From assembly GCA_947504725.1 (NCBI GenBank), contig CANNHN010000002.1, forward strand, positions 62,001 to 126,000: 64,000 nt of DNA. Direction: 5' to 3'. Positions 27,433 to 35,678 of this stretch are shown here, piece by piece. Made by a program: the position numbers and the translations under genes. Positions within the stretch are counted from its first letter, which is position 1; each line of letters begins with the position of its first letter. The notes under the pieces are model-generated. The model saw only the letters and a list, made by a program, of their open reading frames with translations. It did no database searches and was not told the origin of the DNA. Origin of the DNA: Bacteroidota bacterium (GTDB taxonomy: Bacteria; Bacteroidota; Bacteroidia; 2-12-FULL-35-15).

Positions 27433-28758
27433 ATGAAGTTGAATTCCATTTTATTGCCGTGTTTGCTTTTGGGAAGCAGTGTTTTATCTGCTCAAACCGT
27501 AAAATCAAGCAATGTAAAGTTTACACAATACGATATGCCGAATGGCATGCATGTTATTTTGCATGAAGACCATTCCACACCTATTGTTGCAGTTACAGTA
27601 TTGTACCATGTTGGTTCAAAAAATGAAGACCCAACTCGCACAGGATTTGCTCACTTTTTCGAGCATTTAATGTTTGAAGGGTCGGATAATATCAAACGTG
27701 GAGAATACATGAAACTAGTCCAAAATTCTGGCGGAGTGATGAATGCAAATACTTCTTTTGATAGAACATTTTATTTCGAGATATTGCCTAGTAATCAATT
27801 GGAGCTTGGCTTGTGGATGGAAGCAGAACGTATGCTACAATTAAAAGTAGATTCGGTTGGTGTAGAAACTCAACGTAAAGTTGTGAAAGAAGAATTGAAG
27901 CAACGTAACGAAAACACACCTTATGGTTCCATTTTAAATGAAGCATTCGGGCATGCGTATACTGTTCATCCTTACCGCTGGACTCCGGGAGGTTCTCCTG
28001 AGTATATTAATAAAGCAGCGCTTTCCGAGTTCATCGATTTTTATAAAACATTTTATGTTCCAAACAATGCAACACTTTCCATTGCAGGAGATATTAATAT
28101 TGCTCAAACAAAAATTCTGATTGAAAAATATTATGGAAGCATTCCAAAAGGAACAAAGGCAATTCCTCGCCCAACCGCTGTAGAACCAATTAAAACAGCG
28201 GAAGTACGCGATACGGTTTTTGACAACATTCAATTACCTGCTGTTGTAATGGCATACCACACGCCTGCGCAAGGAACACCAGATTATTATGCTATGAATA
28301 TGTTAGCAACCGTTTTATCGCAAGGAAAAAGTTCACGCATGCAAAAATCAATTGTCGACAAACAACAAAAAGCAGTTTTTGCTGGCGCATTTCCGTTGCC
28401 TTCAGAAGATCCAGGATTGGCTTTAATGTTTGGTGTTGCGAACATGGGTGTTTCTCCAACTGACTTAGAAGCTGCAATGGATGTTGAATTTGCTAGAGTT
28501 AAAAATGAATTGATTTCTGAAGACGAATACCAAAAATTACGCAATCAAACAGAAAACGATTTTGTGAGTGGGAACTTGAAAATGGCTGGTATTGCCGAAA
28601 ACTTAGCAAACTATTATGTATACTATAAAGATGCGAATTTGATCAATACAGAAATCAGTCGCTACATGAAAGTAACACGTGAAGACATACAAAAAGCGGC
28701 ACAAAAATATCTTAACAAAGAAAATCGTGTGGTGTTGTACTATTTGCCGAAGCAATAA
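27433..28758 (+). CDS. M16-family zinc metalloprotease, catalytic subunit
   Basis: 441 residues: signal peptide (cut near LSAQ), then the inverted zinc motif HFFEH (74-78) with the distal glutamate in VVKEELKQR about 76 residues on, all required for M16 catalysis. Two homologous halves are present, as usual. M16 enzymes (PqqL/mitochondrial processing peptidase type) degrade or process peptides; with a signal peptide this one acts in the periplasm. The next gene is an M16 protein without zinc ligands, the classic heterodimer arrangement. The pair is separated by 46 bp and is probably one transcript. Confidence 0.93.
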   Translation: MKLNSILLPCLLLGSSVLSAQTVKSSNVKFTQYDMPNGMHVILHEDHSTPIVAVTVLYHVGSKNEDPTRTGFAHFFEHLMFEGSDNIKRGEYMKLVQNSGGVMNANTSFDRTFYFEILPSNQLELGLWMEAERMLQLKVDSVGVETQRKVVKEELKQRNENTPYGSILNEAFGHAYTVHPYRWTPGGSPEYINKAALSEFIDFYKTFYVPNNATLSIAGDINIAQTKILIEKYYGSIPKGTKAIPRPTAVEPIKTAEVRDTVFDNIQLPAVVMAYHTPAQGTPDYYAMNMLATVLSQGKSSRMQKSIVDKQQKAVFAGAFPLPSEDPGLALMFGVANMGVSPTDLEAAMDVEFARVKNELISEDEYQKLRNQTENDFVSGNLKMAGIAENLANYYVYYKDANLINTEISRYMKVTREDIQKAAQKYLNKENRVVLYYLPKQ

Positions 28759-28804
28759 AGAAAATTTGGAAATTTGGAAATTTGAAAATTAAAAAAATAG
28801 CGTC

Positions 28805-30895
28805 ATGATTAAAAAAATAATATTCTCAATAGCAACTCTTTTACTTTTCACATCTGCTTTTGCACAAAAAGGAGATAAGAAATTGGATAGAAGTATTCGT
28901 CCAGTTGCAGCGCCAGCGCCTGGAATCAAATTGGGCGATATTCAATCCTTTGTATTGCCAAATGGATTGAAAGTGTTTGTGGTGGAAAACCATAAACAAG
29001 CAACAGTAGCTTATTCTATTGCATTAGACATAAAACCAGCATTAGAAAATGATGCTGTTGGAACAGCAGATGTCACTAGCCAACTGATGACGAGTGGAAC
29101 AAAAAACAAAACAAAAGATCAGTTAGATAACGATATCGATTTTATTGGTGCTACATTATCTGCCAATCCAAAAGGGCTGTATGCCGCTTCTTTAAAAAAG
29201 CAACAAACAAAATTATTGGAATTAATGTCTGAAGTATTATTGAATCCAAATTTCAAACAAGAAGAATTGGAAAAAATAAAAACACAAACATTATCTGGGC
29301 TCGCTCAAGAAAAAGATGATCCAGATGCGATTTCAAACAATGTGAAAGCTGCTTTAAATTTTGGGAAAGATCATCCTTATGGAGAACTAACAACAGAGGA
29401 AAGTGTTTCTAAAATCACATTAGAAAAATGCAATGCGTATTACCAAACCTATTTCCGTCCGAATGTAGCCTACATGGCAATTGTTGGAGATGTGACATTA
29501 GCAGAAGTTAAACCTTTGATTGAAAAATATTTTGGCAGTTGGCAAAAAGCAGATGTTGTTTCTACAAGCTATACTATGCCAACCGCTCCTTCAAAAACAA
29601 GAGTAGCTGTTGTAAATAAAGCTGGAGCTGTTCAATCGGTAATCAATGTTACTTATCCTGTTGATTTAAAATTAAACAGCGATGATGCAATCAAAGCTAA
29701 AGTAATGAACACCATTTTAGGTGCAGGTTTCTCTTCTCGTTTATTTGTAAATCTTCGCGAAAAACACGGTTATACATATGGTTCTTATTCTTCTTTGAAT
29801 AACGATGAGTTAGTAAGTGAATTCAGCGCCTATGCCAAAGTAAGAAACGCAGTTACCGATAGCTCCGTAATTGAAATTATGGCTGAGTTAAATCGTTTGC
29901 GCACCGAAAAAGTTTCACAAGAAGAATTAGATGGAATCAAAAATTTTCTAACTGGAAATTTTGCTATCTCTTTGGAAGATCCAGCAACCATTGCTCGTTT
30001 TGCAATCAATACAGAATTGTATAAACTGCCGAAAGATTATTATGCAAACTATTTAAAAAACTTAGCAGCAGTTACTTCAGATGACGTATATGCGATGGCA
30101 CAAAAATATATTCTTCCCGAAAATGCTACCATTTTTGTGGTTGGCGACAAAGAAGAGCTTTCTAAAAAATTGGCACCTTTCAGCGCAACAAAAACTATTG
30201 AATTTTACGACATCTCTGGAAATGCTGTTGCAGCAGTTGCAAAACCAATTCCTGCTGGTGTAACTCCAAAAACTGTTGTAGCAGATTATGTAAAAACAAT
30301 TGGTGGTGCAAAAGCATTGATGAAAGTGAAAGATGTTTCTACAAAAATGAATACCAAGTTTCAGGGAATGGATATCAGCATCACTACTAGTCAAAAAGCC
30401 CCAAACAAATATTCAATGGCTGTAAAAATGGGAGAAATGGTAATTCAAAAAGAAGTGTACGATGGAAAAGTTGGAAAACAACAAAGCATGCAAGGGAAAA
30501 AAGATTTAGAAGGTGACGGGTTAGATGATATCAAAGCACAAGCAACTATGAATCTTGAAATGAATTATGAAAAATTAGGTTATAAGCTTAGTTTGAAAGG
30601 AATTGAAGCGGTTAATGGAAAAGATGCATACATGATGGAAGTGGTAAGCCCCAAAGGCAAAAAAGCAACGGAATGGTACGATGTTGAAAGTAAATTGAAA
30701 GTGAGAACTTCTCAAACAACTACTTCTGAAATGGGACCAATAACCAACACGACTGATATTTTGGAATATAAAGAAGTAGATGGAATTAAATTCCCAAGCG
30801 TTATTTCTATCAGTGGAGCAATGTCAATGAAATTAACTGCCGAAAGCATTAACGTAAATAAAGGTGTTGCTGATAGTGAGTTTACAATTAAGTAA
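28805..30895 (+). CDS. M16-family inactive partner subunit with C-terminal LolA-like domain
   Basis: 696 residues with a signal peptide (cut near AFAQ). Aligned with its neighbour, the zinc site GFAHFFEHLM reads GTADVTSQLM (86-95): all three residues of HxxEH are lost, so it cannot bind zinc. The R/Y motif of the partner subunit (FSSRLFVNLREKHGYTYG) is intact, as in regulatory M16 subunits. After residue ~495 there is an extra all-beta domain (MKVKDVSTKM..., YDVESKLKVR, YKEVDGIKFPSVI) that resembles LolA/outer-membrane-lipoprotein-sorting-like folds. It probably forms a heterodimer with the upstream active subunit. Confidence 0.9.
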   Translation: MIKKIIFSIATLLLFTSAFAQKGDKKLDRSIRPVAAPAPGIKLGDIQSFVLPNGLKVFVVENHKQATVAYSIALDIKPALENDAVGTADVTSQLMTSGTKNKTKDQLDNDIDFIGATLSANPKGLYAASLKKQQTKLLELMSEVLLNPNFKQEELEKIKTQTLSGLAQEKDDPDAISNNVKAALNFGKDHPYGELTTEESVSKITLEKCNAYYQTYFRPNVAYMAIVGDVTLAEVKPLIEKYFGSWQKADVVSTSYTMPTAPSKTRVAVVNKAGAVQSVINVTYPVDLKLNSDDAIKAKVMNTILGAGFSSRLFVNLREKHGYTYGSYSSLNNDELVSEFSAYAKVRNAVTDSSVIEIMAELNRLRTEKVSQEELDGIKNFLTGNFAISLEDPATIARFAINTELYKLPKDYYANYLKNLAAVTSDDVYAMAQKYILPENATIFVVGDKEELSKKLAPFSATKTIEFYDISGNAVAAVAKPIPAGVTPKTVVADYVKTIGGAKALMKVKDVSTKMNTKFQGMDISITTSQKAPNKYSMAVKMGEMVIQKEVYDGKVGKQQSMQGKKDLEGDGLDDIKAQATMNLEMNYEKLGYKLSLKGIEAVNGKDAYMMEVVSPKGKKATEWYDVESKLKVRTSQTTTSEMGPITNTTDILEYKEVDGIKFPSVISISGAMSMKLTAESINVNKGVADSEFTIK

Positions 30896-31011
30896 ATAAT
30901 GTTCCGACTGCTTAAATCTTCAATATTTATATTTTGACAGATACTAGGAACCAATTATTTTCGTTGAATCGAGGCCAATTTTAGGCTAAAAAATATATTT
31001 TAAATGCAGAG

Positions 31012-31038
31012 GCAACCCTATAAAACCTTTTACGTCTA
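31012..31038 (+). promoter_or_regulatory. Putative ECF-type promoter upstream of the sigma gene
   Basis: gcaacc (31012-31017), 15 bp, then cgtcta (31033-31038). The same pair with the same 15-bp spacing occurs at 32782-32808 before the PorP-like gene. An AAC -35 core with a CGTC -10 core is the general form of ECF sigma promoters, so autoregulation by the downstream sigma factor is inferred. Confidence 0.6.
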
Positions 31039-31083
31039 TATACTTAGAAGAGAGGTGTCTTTAGCTATCGAAGCGCTCTATTT

Positions 31084-31650
31084 ATGAATGAAACCGACAT
31101 CATTAAAGGTTGTTTAAAGAATGATCGTGCAAGCCAAAAAGCTTTGTACGAACAGTTTTACAGTAAGATGTTAGGTATTTGTTTACGCTACTCCAAAAGT
31201 AGCGATGAAGCTAAAGACATTCTCCACGAAGGGTTTATGAAAGTGTTTGATAGTCTGAAGAATTTTAAATCTACAGGCTCATTCGAAGGTTGGATCAGAC
31301 GAATTATGGTGAACACCTCCATAGATCATTTGAGAAAAAATAAACAGAATTACCTTATTGTAAGTACTGTTTATGCCAACGAAAAAGCAAGTAACGTAGC
31401 AGAAGAAATTAGTGATGATGATTTAGCGCTGCACATTGATAAAGAAGAAATTTTAAGAGCAGTGCAAGAATTAACACCCGCTTATCGAACCGTTTTTAAT
31501 TTGTATGTAATTGAAGAATACACGCACAAAGAGATAGCCGAATTGCTTGATATTAGTGAAGGAACCTCTAAATCAAACCTTTCGAAAGCAAAATTTAACT
31601 TGAGAAAAAACTTGATGCATCACATAAAACCAATTGTTAATGGAAAATAA
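31084..31650 (+). CDS. ECF-type RNA polymerase sigma factor
   Basis: 188 residues with sigma-70 region 2 (~25-90; KDILHEGFMKVFDSLKNF, SFEGWIRRIMVNTSIDHLRK) and region 4 (~125-180; LTPAYRTVFNLYVIEEYTHKEIAELL then the recognition helix ISEGTSKSNLSKAKFNLRKNL). There is no region 1 or 3, so it is an ECF (group 4) factor. The next gene overlaps it by 11 bp and encodes a one-span membrane protein in the position of an anti-sigma factor. A promoter motif shared with the PorP-like gene suggests a regulon that includes type IX secretion; in Porphyromonas gingivalis the ECF factor SigP controls T9SS genes. Confidence 0.93.
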   Translation: MNETDIIKGCLKNDRASQKALYEQFYSKMLGICLRYSKSSDEAKDILHEGFMKVFDSLKNFKSTGSFEGWIRRIMVNTSIDHLRKNKQNYLIVSTVYANEKASNVAEEISDDDLALHIDKEEILRAVQELTPAYRTVFNLYVIEEYTHKEIAELLDISEGTSKSNLSKAKFNLRKNLMHHIKPIVNGK

Positions 31651-32359
31651 TACTCCTCCAAGTAAACTTGATGAAACCATAAAGGACAACTTAAGCACGT
31701 ATGATGCTAAGTATGATTCTGGCGACTGGGCTCGTATGGAGCGCATGCTAGATGCTACGCCTAAATCTATGGCTCCAAAAGGAACATACAATATGGCTAT
31801 TATTATTGGTGGAATTGTGCTAGTTGGAGGTTTTGCTATTTACAAAGGTGTTACTTCTTCTAAAACTACGACTACAGATACTGTAACAGAAACTCCTGTT
31901 ACACCAATTCAAAACAAAATTGAAGCAGCTCCAAAACCTGCTCCACCAGTTGTTGTTACAAATACAATTACAACAACTCCTCCAGTTGTAAAAGCAGAGC
32001 AAATTGTTGTTCCTGTTGTTAAAGCTACTGTTCCTGAAGTGAAAAACACCGTTGCTGTAATAGATACGAAGACAAAAGTTGTTGCCGAAAAAATAAAAAA
32101 GGATACTAAAACAAAGGTTAATGATTCAGACATTAACAAAAATCAAAAAGTGACTGTAATGGGCAACGAGCCTATTTTTGGTGATATGATTGACTCCTCA
32201 AAAGGAATTGTTAGAGAAACTAAAGAAAAAGAAAGTACCAAAAAAGAAGCTGTTAAAAAGGGAACAAGCAGCAATATTGGTTACGGAAGTTTGCTAAACT
32301 TAAATGCCGACAGTATCCGCAAACAAAAGGAACGGATGGTTAAGGATACTGTTAAATAA
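31640..32359 (+). CDS. Single-span membrane protein coupled to the sigma factor, possible anti-sigma factor
   Basis: 239 residues from the ATG at 31640, which overlaps the end of the sigma gene. Residues 1-50 are cytoplasmic and include YDAKYDSGDWARMERMLD, a motif I associate with the protein that follows ECF factors in Bacteroidota. One membrane span (~52-68) is followed by a long Pro/Thr/Val/Lys-rich low-complexity periplasmic region. No zinc-binding HxxxCxxC anti-sigma motif is present, so it is not a ZAS-type anti-sigma factor. Position, overlap and topology suggest it holds or senses for the sigma factor; the function is inferred. A terminator at 32381-32408 ends the operon. Confidence 0.8.
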   Translation: MENNTPPSKLDETIKDNLSTYDAKYDSGDWARMERMLDATPKSMAPKGTYNMAIIIGGIVLVGGFAIYKGVTSSKTTTTDTVTETPVTPIQNKIEAAPKPAPPVVVTNTITTTPPVVKAEQIVVPVVKATVPEVKNTVAVIDTKTKVVAEKIKKDTKTKVNDSDINKNQKVTVMGNEPIFGDMIDSSKGIVRETKEKESTKKEAVKKGTSSNIGYGSLLNLNADSIRKQKERMVKDTVK

Positions 32360-32380
32360 GATATACAACATCTCCATATT

Positions 32381-32408
32381 AAACCGCCCTACTCAATTGG
32401 GGCGGTTT
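32381..32408 (+). terminator. Rho-independent terminator of the sigma operon
   Basis: Stem aaaccgccc / gggcggttt (9 bp) with a 10-nt loop, followed by a T run, 21 bp after the stop codon. Confidence 0.88.
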
Positions 32409-32410
32409 TT

Positions 32411-32760
32411 TATACCCTCATCAGTCACGCGTCAAGAGAAACAAGTTATCCTTTCGGAGTCGCGCGTGGACGTCCACGAAAAGTGCGAACCACAAGTTTC
32501 GTGGCACCCAAGCGCTGACCATTTGCGGGTAAAACGAAAGCTTGGGGTTGGTTGAAGTTTATCCAGAGCGTAGTCGTGGGATGGTCGCTTTTTCTTTGGT
32601 TCTTTCTTTTGGAGAATCAAAAGAAAGAACGAAAAAACTTACGAAGCCTTAACGTCTAGGCTAACAGTAATGTTTATTATTCGCGTGTGGCTAATTGCGT
32701 TCACGACCTCTAATGAGGAGATTCCGTGTCGTGGCACGGAATGACGTTCCATAAAATTTT
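32411..32760. repeat. Non-coding gap of dispersed-repeat material
   Basis: No credible gene is seen here. It holds a 14-bp perfect palindrome cgtggacgtccacg (32465-32478), a 12-bp inverted repeat gttctttctttt / aaaagaaagaac with an 8-nt loop (32599-32630), and a family A palindrome attccgtg / cacggaat (32721-32742). The family A copy matches, in reverse orientation, the one at 40492-40530. G+C is higher than in the flanking genes. Confidence 0.6.
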
Positions 32761-32781
32761 TATAAAAAACCTTTTTTCCAG

Positions 32782-32808
32782 GCAACCCTTCCCAACTACC
32801 TCCGTCTT
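32782..32808 (+). promoter_or_regulatory. Putative ECF-type promoter of the PorP-like gene
   Basis: gcaacc (32782-32787), 15 bp, cgtctt (32803-32808), 28 nt upstream of the ATG at 32837. It matches the motif before the sigma gene at 31012-31038 in both elements and in spacing, and the bases around the elements (ggcaaccc, cgtct-at) are also shared. Confidence 0.6.
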
Positions 32809-32836
32809 ATTATTAGAAACGACAAAATCGTGCCCC

Positions 32837-33793
32837 ATGAAAAAAAGCTACTTATTATTTATATTGTTTTCACTAAGCTTGATAACTTATAAGTCCGCAA
32901 AAGCACAAGACCCTATTTTTACTCAATTCTATGCAAACCCTCTTTACCTTAACCCTGCTCTAGCTGGTTCAAACATCTGTCCACGTGTAGCCATAAATTA
33001 CAGAAACCAATGGCCTAATATTTCTGGAACCTATGTTACAACTAGTGCTTCTATTGATAGATATATTTTCGGAATAAAAAGCGGAATTGGATTACTAGTA
33101 ACGAATGACAATGCTGGAAACGGAACATTAAAAACAACCAATATTAGTGCTATCTATTCCAAACAAATTCAAATCAATCGTAATTTTTCTGTGAATGCTG
33201 GTTTGCAAGCAACTTACGGACAGAAATCCCTCGATTGGAGTAAATTGACTTTCGGAGATATGATTGATGAACGCAGAGGATTTGTGAAATATACCGAAGA
33301 AGTACCGGGGAAAAACCAACGCTCATATGTAGATTTTTCTGCTGGAGCAGTAATGTTTAGCAAATATGTTTTTGTGGGTTTTGCGGCACATCACTTAACT
33401 CAACCAAACGAAGGATTAATACATGACAGTAAATTGCCTGTAAAATTTACTGGTCATGCCGGAGCTACAATACCTGTTGGATCAAAAAGTAGCGAAACAA
33501 GCGTTTCACCTAATATTTTATACCAACAACAACAAGATTTTCGACAATTAAATTTGGGAGTTTATGTAACTAAAGGTTCTTTAGTTGGAGGATTGTGGTA
33601 TCGTAATCAAGATTCATTTATTCTTTTGGTGGGTTTTACACATGGTGTTTTTAAAGCTGGATATAGTTATGATGTTACCGTTTCGAAATTGACAAACGCA
33701 ACTGCAGGTTCACATGAGATTTCTGTCGGCATGAATTTTGGTTGTAAAAAACCACGACCGAAGTATCGTCCAAGTACATGTCCGAGTTTTTAA
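32837..33793 (+). CDS. PorP/SprF-family type IX secretion outer-membrane protein
   Basis: 318 residues from the ATG at 32837; the frame is open further upstream, but the signal peptide (KKSYLLFILFSLSLITYKSAKAQ) and the promoter at 32782 fix this start. The mature N-terminus DPIFTQFYANPLYLNPALAGS is the PorP/SprF signature, followed by a barrel of Gly/aromatic strands (GIGLLVTNDNAG, FVGFAAHHLTQP, KAGYSYDVTVSKL). Members bind PorE-type anchors or help to export and attach specific T9SS adhesins such as SprB. No large partner adhesin is adjacent, so its cargo could be any of the T9SS proteins in this window. Confidence 0.92.
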   Translation: MKKSYLLFILFSLSLITYKSAKAQDPIFTQFYANPLYLNPALAGSNICPRVAINYRNQWPNISGTYVTTSASIDRYIFGIKSGIGLLVTNDNAGNGTLKTTNISAIYSKQIQINRNFSVNAGLQATYGQKSLDWSKLTFGDMIDERRGFVKYTEEVPGKNQRSYVDFSAGAVMFSKYVFVGFAAHHLTQPNEGLIHDSKLPVKFTGHAGATIPVGSKSSETSVSPNILYQQQQDFRQLNLGVYVTKGSLVGGLWYRNQDSFILLVGFTHGVFKAGYSYDVTVSKLTNATAGSHEISVGMNFGCKKPRPKYRPSTCPSF

Positions 33794-33815
33794 AAGGGAA
33801 CGTTCTTAATTTTTT

Positions 33816-33995
33816 AAATCCTGAAGTAAGAGAGCAGGATTTGTTTCAGACCGTAAGGTGGAGCTAAGGGAAAGAGAGCCCGAAGCTTCATCTGAAAGTC
33901 AACCCGCACAACGGGATTGTTTGTGATGATTGATTGTTAATCAATTATTATTAGTTTAGAGGGTAGAGAAGCTCCACAGTTGTGGGGCTTTCTGC
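33816..33995 (+). ncRNA. Candidate structured RNA, class not recognised
   Basis: Five consecutive stems follow the PorP-like gene. P1: aaatcctg / caggattt (33816-33842). P2: tttcaga / tctgaaa enclosing tggagct / agcttca (one G-T pair) and ggg / ccc (33844-33897). P3: cccg / cggg (33903-33915). P4: attgatt / aatcaat (33929-33945). P5: a G/C-rich hairpin ending in gctttctgctttta (33964-33999), which looks like a terminator on this strand. No open frame crosses it. It may be an independent small RNA or a structured 3' UTR. Confidence 0.5.
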
Positions 33996-34025
33996 TTTTA
34001 ATGAAGGGTATAATTACGGAGAAAT

Positions 34026-34052
34026 CTCCCTCTCCTTTGGAGAGGGCCGGGG
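34026..34052. repeat. Short REP-like hairpin
   Basis: ccctctcc / ggagaggg around a 3-nt centre, followed by a G-rich run, just past the stop codon of the convergent OmpA-like gene. This is a common kind of intergenic hairpin in Bacteroidota genomes. It could double as a transcription end for the minus-strand gene. Confidence 0.5.
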
Positions 34053-34058
34053 GGAAGT

Positions 34059-35678
34059 CTAATTCCCCAAATAACTAATCTTAAATACCGTTCTTCTGTT
34101 TTGCTTATGTTCGGCATCGGAACACTCCACTCCATTAACACATTTATTGGTTAATTGACTTTCACCAAATCCTTTCGCAGTTAAACGTTTTTTATCGATT
34201 CCTTTTGTTGCAATATATTCCATTGCGGTGGTTGCTCTTTTTTGCGACAGCTCCATGTTGTACTCATCACTTGCAACAGCATCGGTATGTGCTTGTACTT
34301 CTATCACTAATTTCGGATTTCCATTCAATGCTTCTATCGCTTTTGCCAAAACAACTTCCGCTTCAGGCAAAATATCAAACGAGCCTGATGGATAGTAAAT
34401 GTTTTCGATAATCACCATTTCTGATTTGTCTTTCGAAAGTTTTAATGCTTTCAACCAAGGATCGATTGCGGAAATTTTTATCAATTGCGTTCTATCACTT
34501 GGCAACAATGTATATTTAAAATAACCCGCAGGATTGCGCATCAACTCTTTTATAATTTTTCCGTTTTCATCTGTTATCAAAATTTTATTTTCTGCAATGT
34601 TTTTTGATTCGGCACTATCTGTTTTAATAGTGTAATCCTCCCTAGGAGTTAATTTAGCGAACAAGAACGCACCAAAGGCATCTGTTTTTTTACTCGACAG
34701 AGCTTCTCCTTTCCCGTTCAACAATGTAACTGTAATGTTAGAAAGCGGAGTTTTACTTTCGTTGGATGATATTAATCTTCCTTTAATGTCAACCAACAAA
34801 GGTGCATCATCCAAAGTCATTAAACTCATTGTTGAATAGTCAGAAGGAAGAATTTGAAATTTAAATTTTTGATTCCCAACATCCGAAGAAGTTAATACTG
34901 CATTCCCATTTTCATCGGCAATAATGAACTTCAATTTTTTTGCAAGTGGCGTATCTGTTACATCCATCGTTAAAAAATATCCTTGGTCGTATGGTAAATT
35001 TTCAAACTTAAATCTTCCATCTGGATCTGTTTTCGAAACAAAAAAGATTTCACCTTTTTCATTCACCAAATAAACTTCACGGTTTTGGAAAGGTGATTTT
35101 CCATCATCCGATAAAATTTTTCCAGCAAACGTTACTTTCACTTTCGAATCGTTAATTAAGCGGCCTACTTTAATAATTTTCGTAGAAGTGTTGTGATAAA
35201 TGTCCGAAACTTCAATGTCGATTTTACGAACATCGCCTTTTAGAGGAACGTGGTATTTAAATTCGGGATTAAGTTCATTCGCATTGTACTTCGCTAACAC
35301 ACCGTTAATTTTTATGAATTCAATCTGACTTTTATCTTTTACATATCCTTCAATAATCACGTCAATTTGATTGTCGAAAACGTTAATGAAATTATTCATA
35401 TCAATTTGAGGATATTCAATTTTGATATCAGGAGTATCGCTTTCACGATTCATTTCATACAATTTCTGTTTGGTATCGGTCAATAATTTTTCTGTCTCCG
35501 GGTTTTTAGAAATACTAACTGCACTCGAAAAATCTTTTATCGCTTCCTTGTAATTATTTGATTCCAAATAACATTTTGCTCGGGAACTGAATACGTCAGC
35601 ATTCTTATCATCAAGTTTTATATAGTTCGTAAAATCATTTATAGCACTTTGGTATTTACTAGTTTTAATAGCAATCAT
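34059..35678 (-). CDS. OmpA-family protein, C-terminal part of a frameshifted TPR-OmpA gene
   Basis: 539 residues as read here. It starts inside a TPR (YQSAINDFTNYIKLDDKNADVF...), continues with three or four carboxypeptidase-regulatory-like beta domains (~185-400; GKILSDDGKSPFQNREVYLVNEKGE, then a related unit) and ends with an OmpA peptidoglycan-binding domain (~425-539; VQAHTDAVAS with the Asp, QNRRTVFKI with the Arg). It has no signal peptide of its own, which an outer-membrane-associated protein needs. The missing N-terminal part is the gene just upstream; restoring one base at 35721-35723 joins them into a single 822-residue protein. Confidence 0.85.
   Translation of the reverse strand: MIAIKTSKYQSAINDFTNYIKLDDKNADVFSSRAKCYLESNNYKEAIKDFSSAVSISKNPETEKLLTDTKQKLYEMNRESDTPDIKIEYPQIDMNNFINVFDNQIDVIIEGYVKDKSQIEFIKINGVLAKYNANELNPEFKYHVPLKGDVRKIDIEVSDIYHNTSTKIIKVGRLINDSKVKVTFAGKILSDDGKSPFQNREVYLVNEKGEIFFVSKTDPDGRFKFENLPYDQGYFLTMDVTDTPLAKKLKFIIADENGNAVLTSSDVGNQKFKFQILPSDYSTMSLMTLDDAPLLVDIKGRLISSNESKTPLSNITVTLLNGKGEALSSKKTDAFGAFLFAKLTPREDYTIKTDSAESKNIAENKILITDENGKIIKELMRNPAGYFKYTLLPSDRTQLIKISAIDPWLKALKLSKDKSEMVIIENIYYPSGSFDILPEAEVVLAKAIEALNGNPKLVIEVQAHTDAVASDEYNMELSQKRATTAMEYIATKGIDKKRLTAKGFGESQLTNKCVNGVECSDAEHKQNRRTVFKISYLGN

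Noticed and set aside
32432-32620. Small gene of 62 codons on the minus strand
   Set aside because: It lies in repeat material with palindromes, has no promoter, and shows a composition unlike neighbouring genes.
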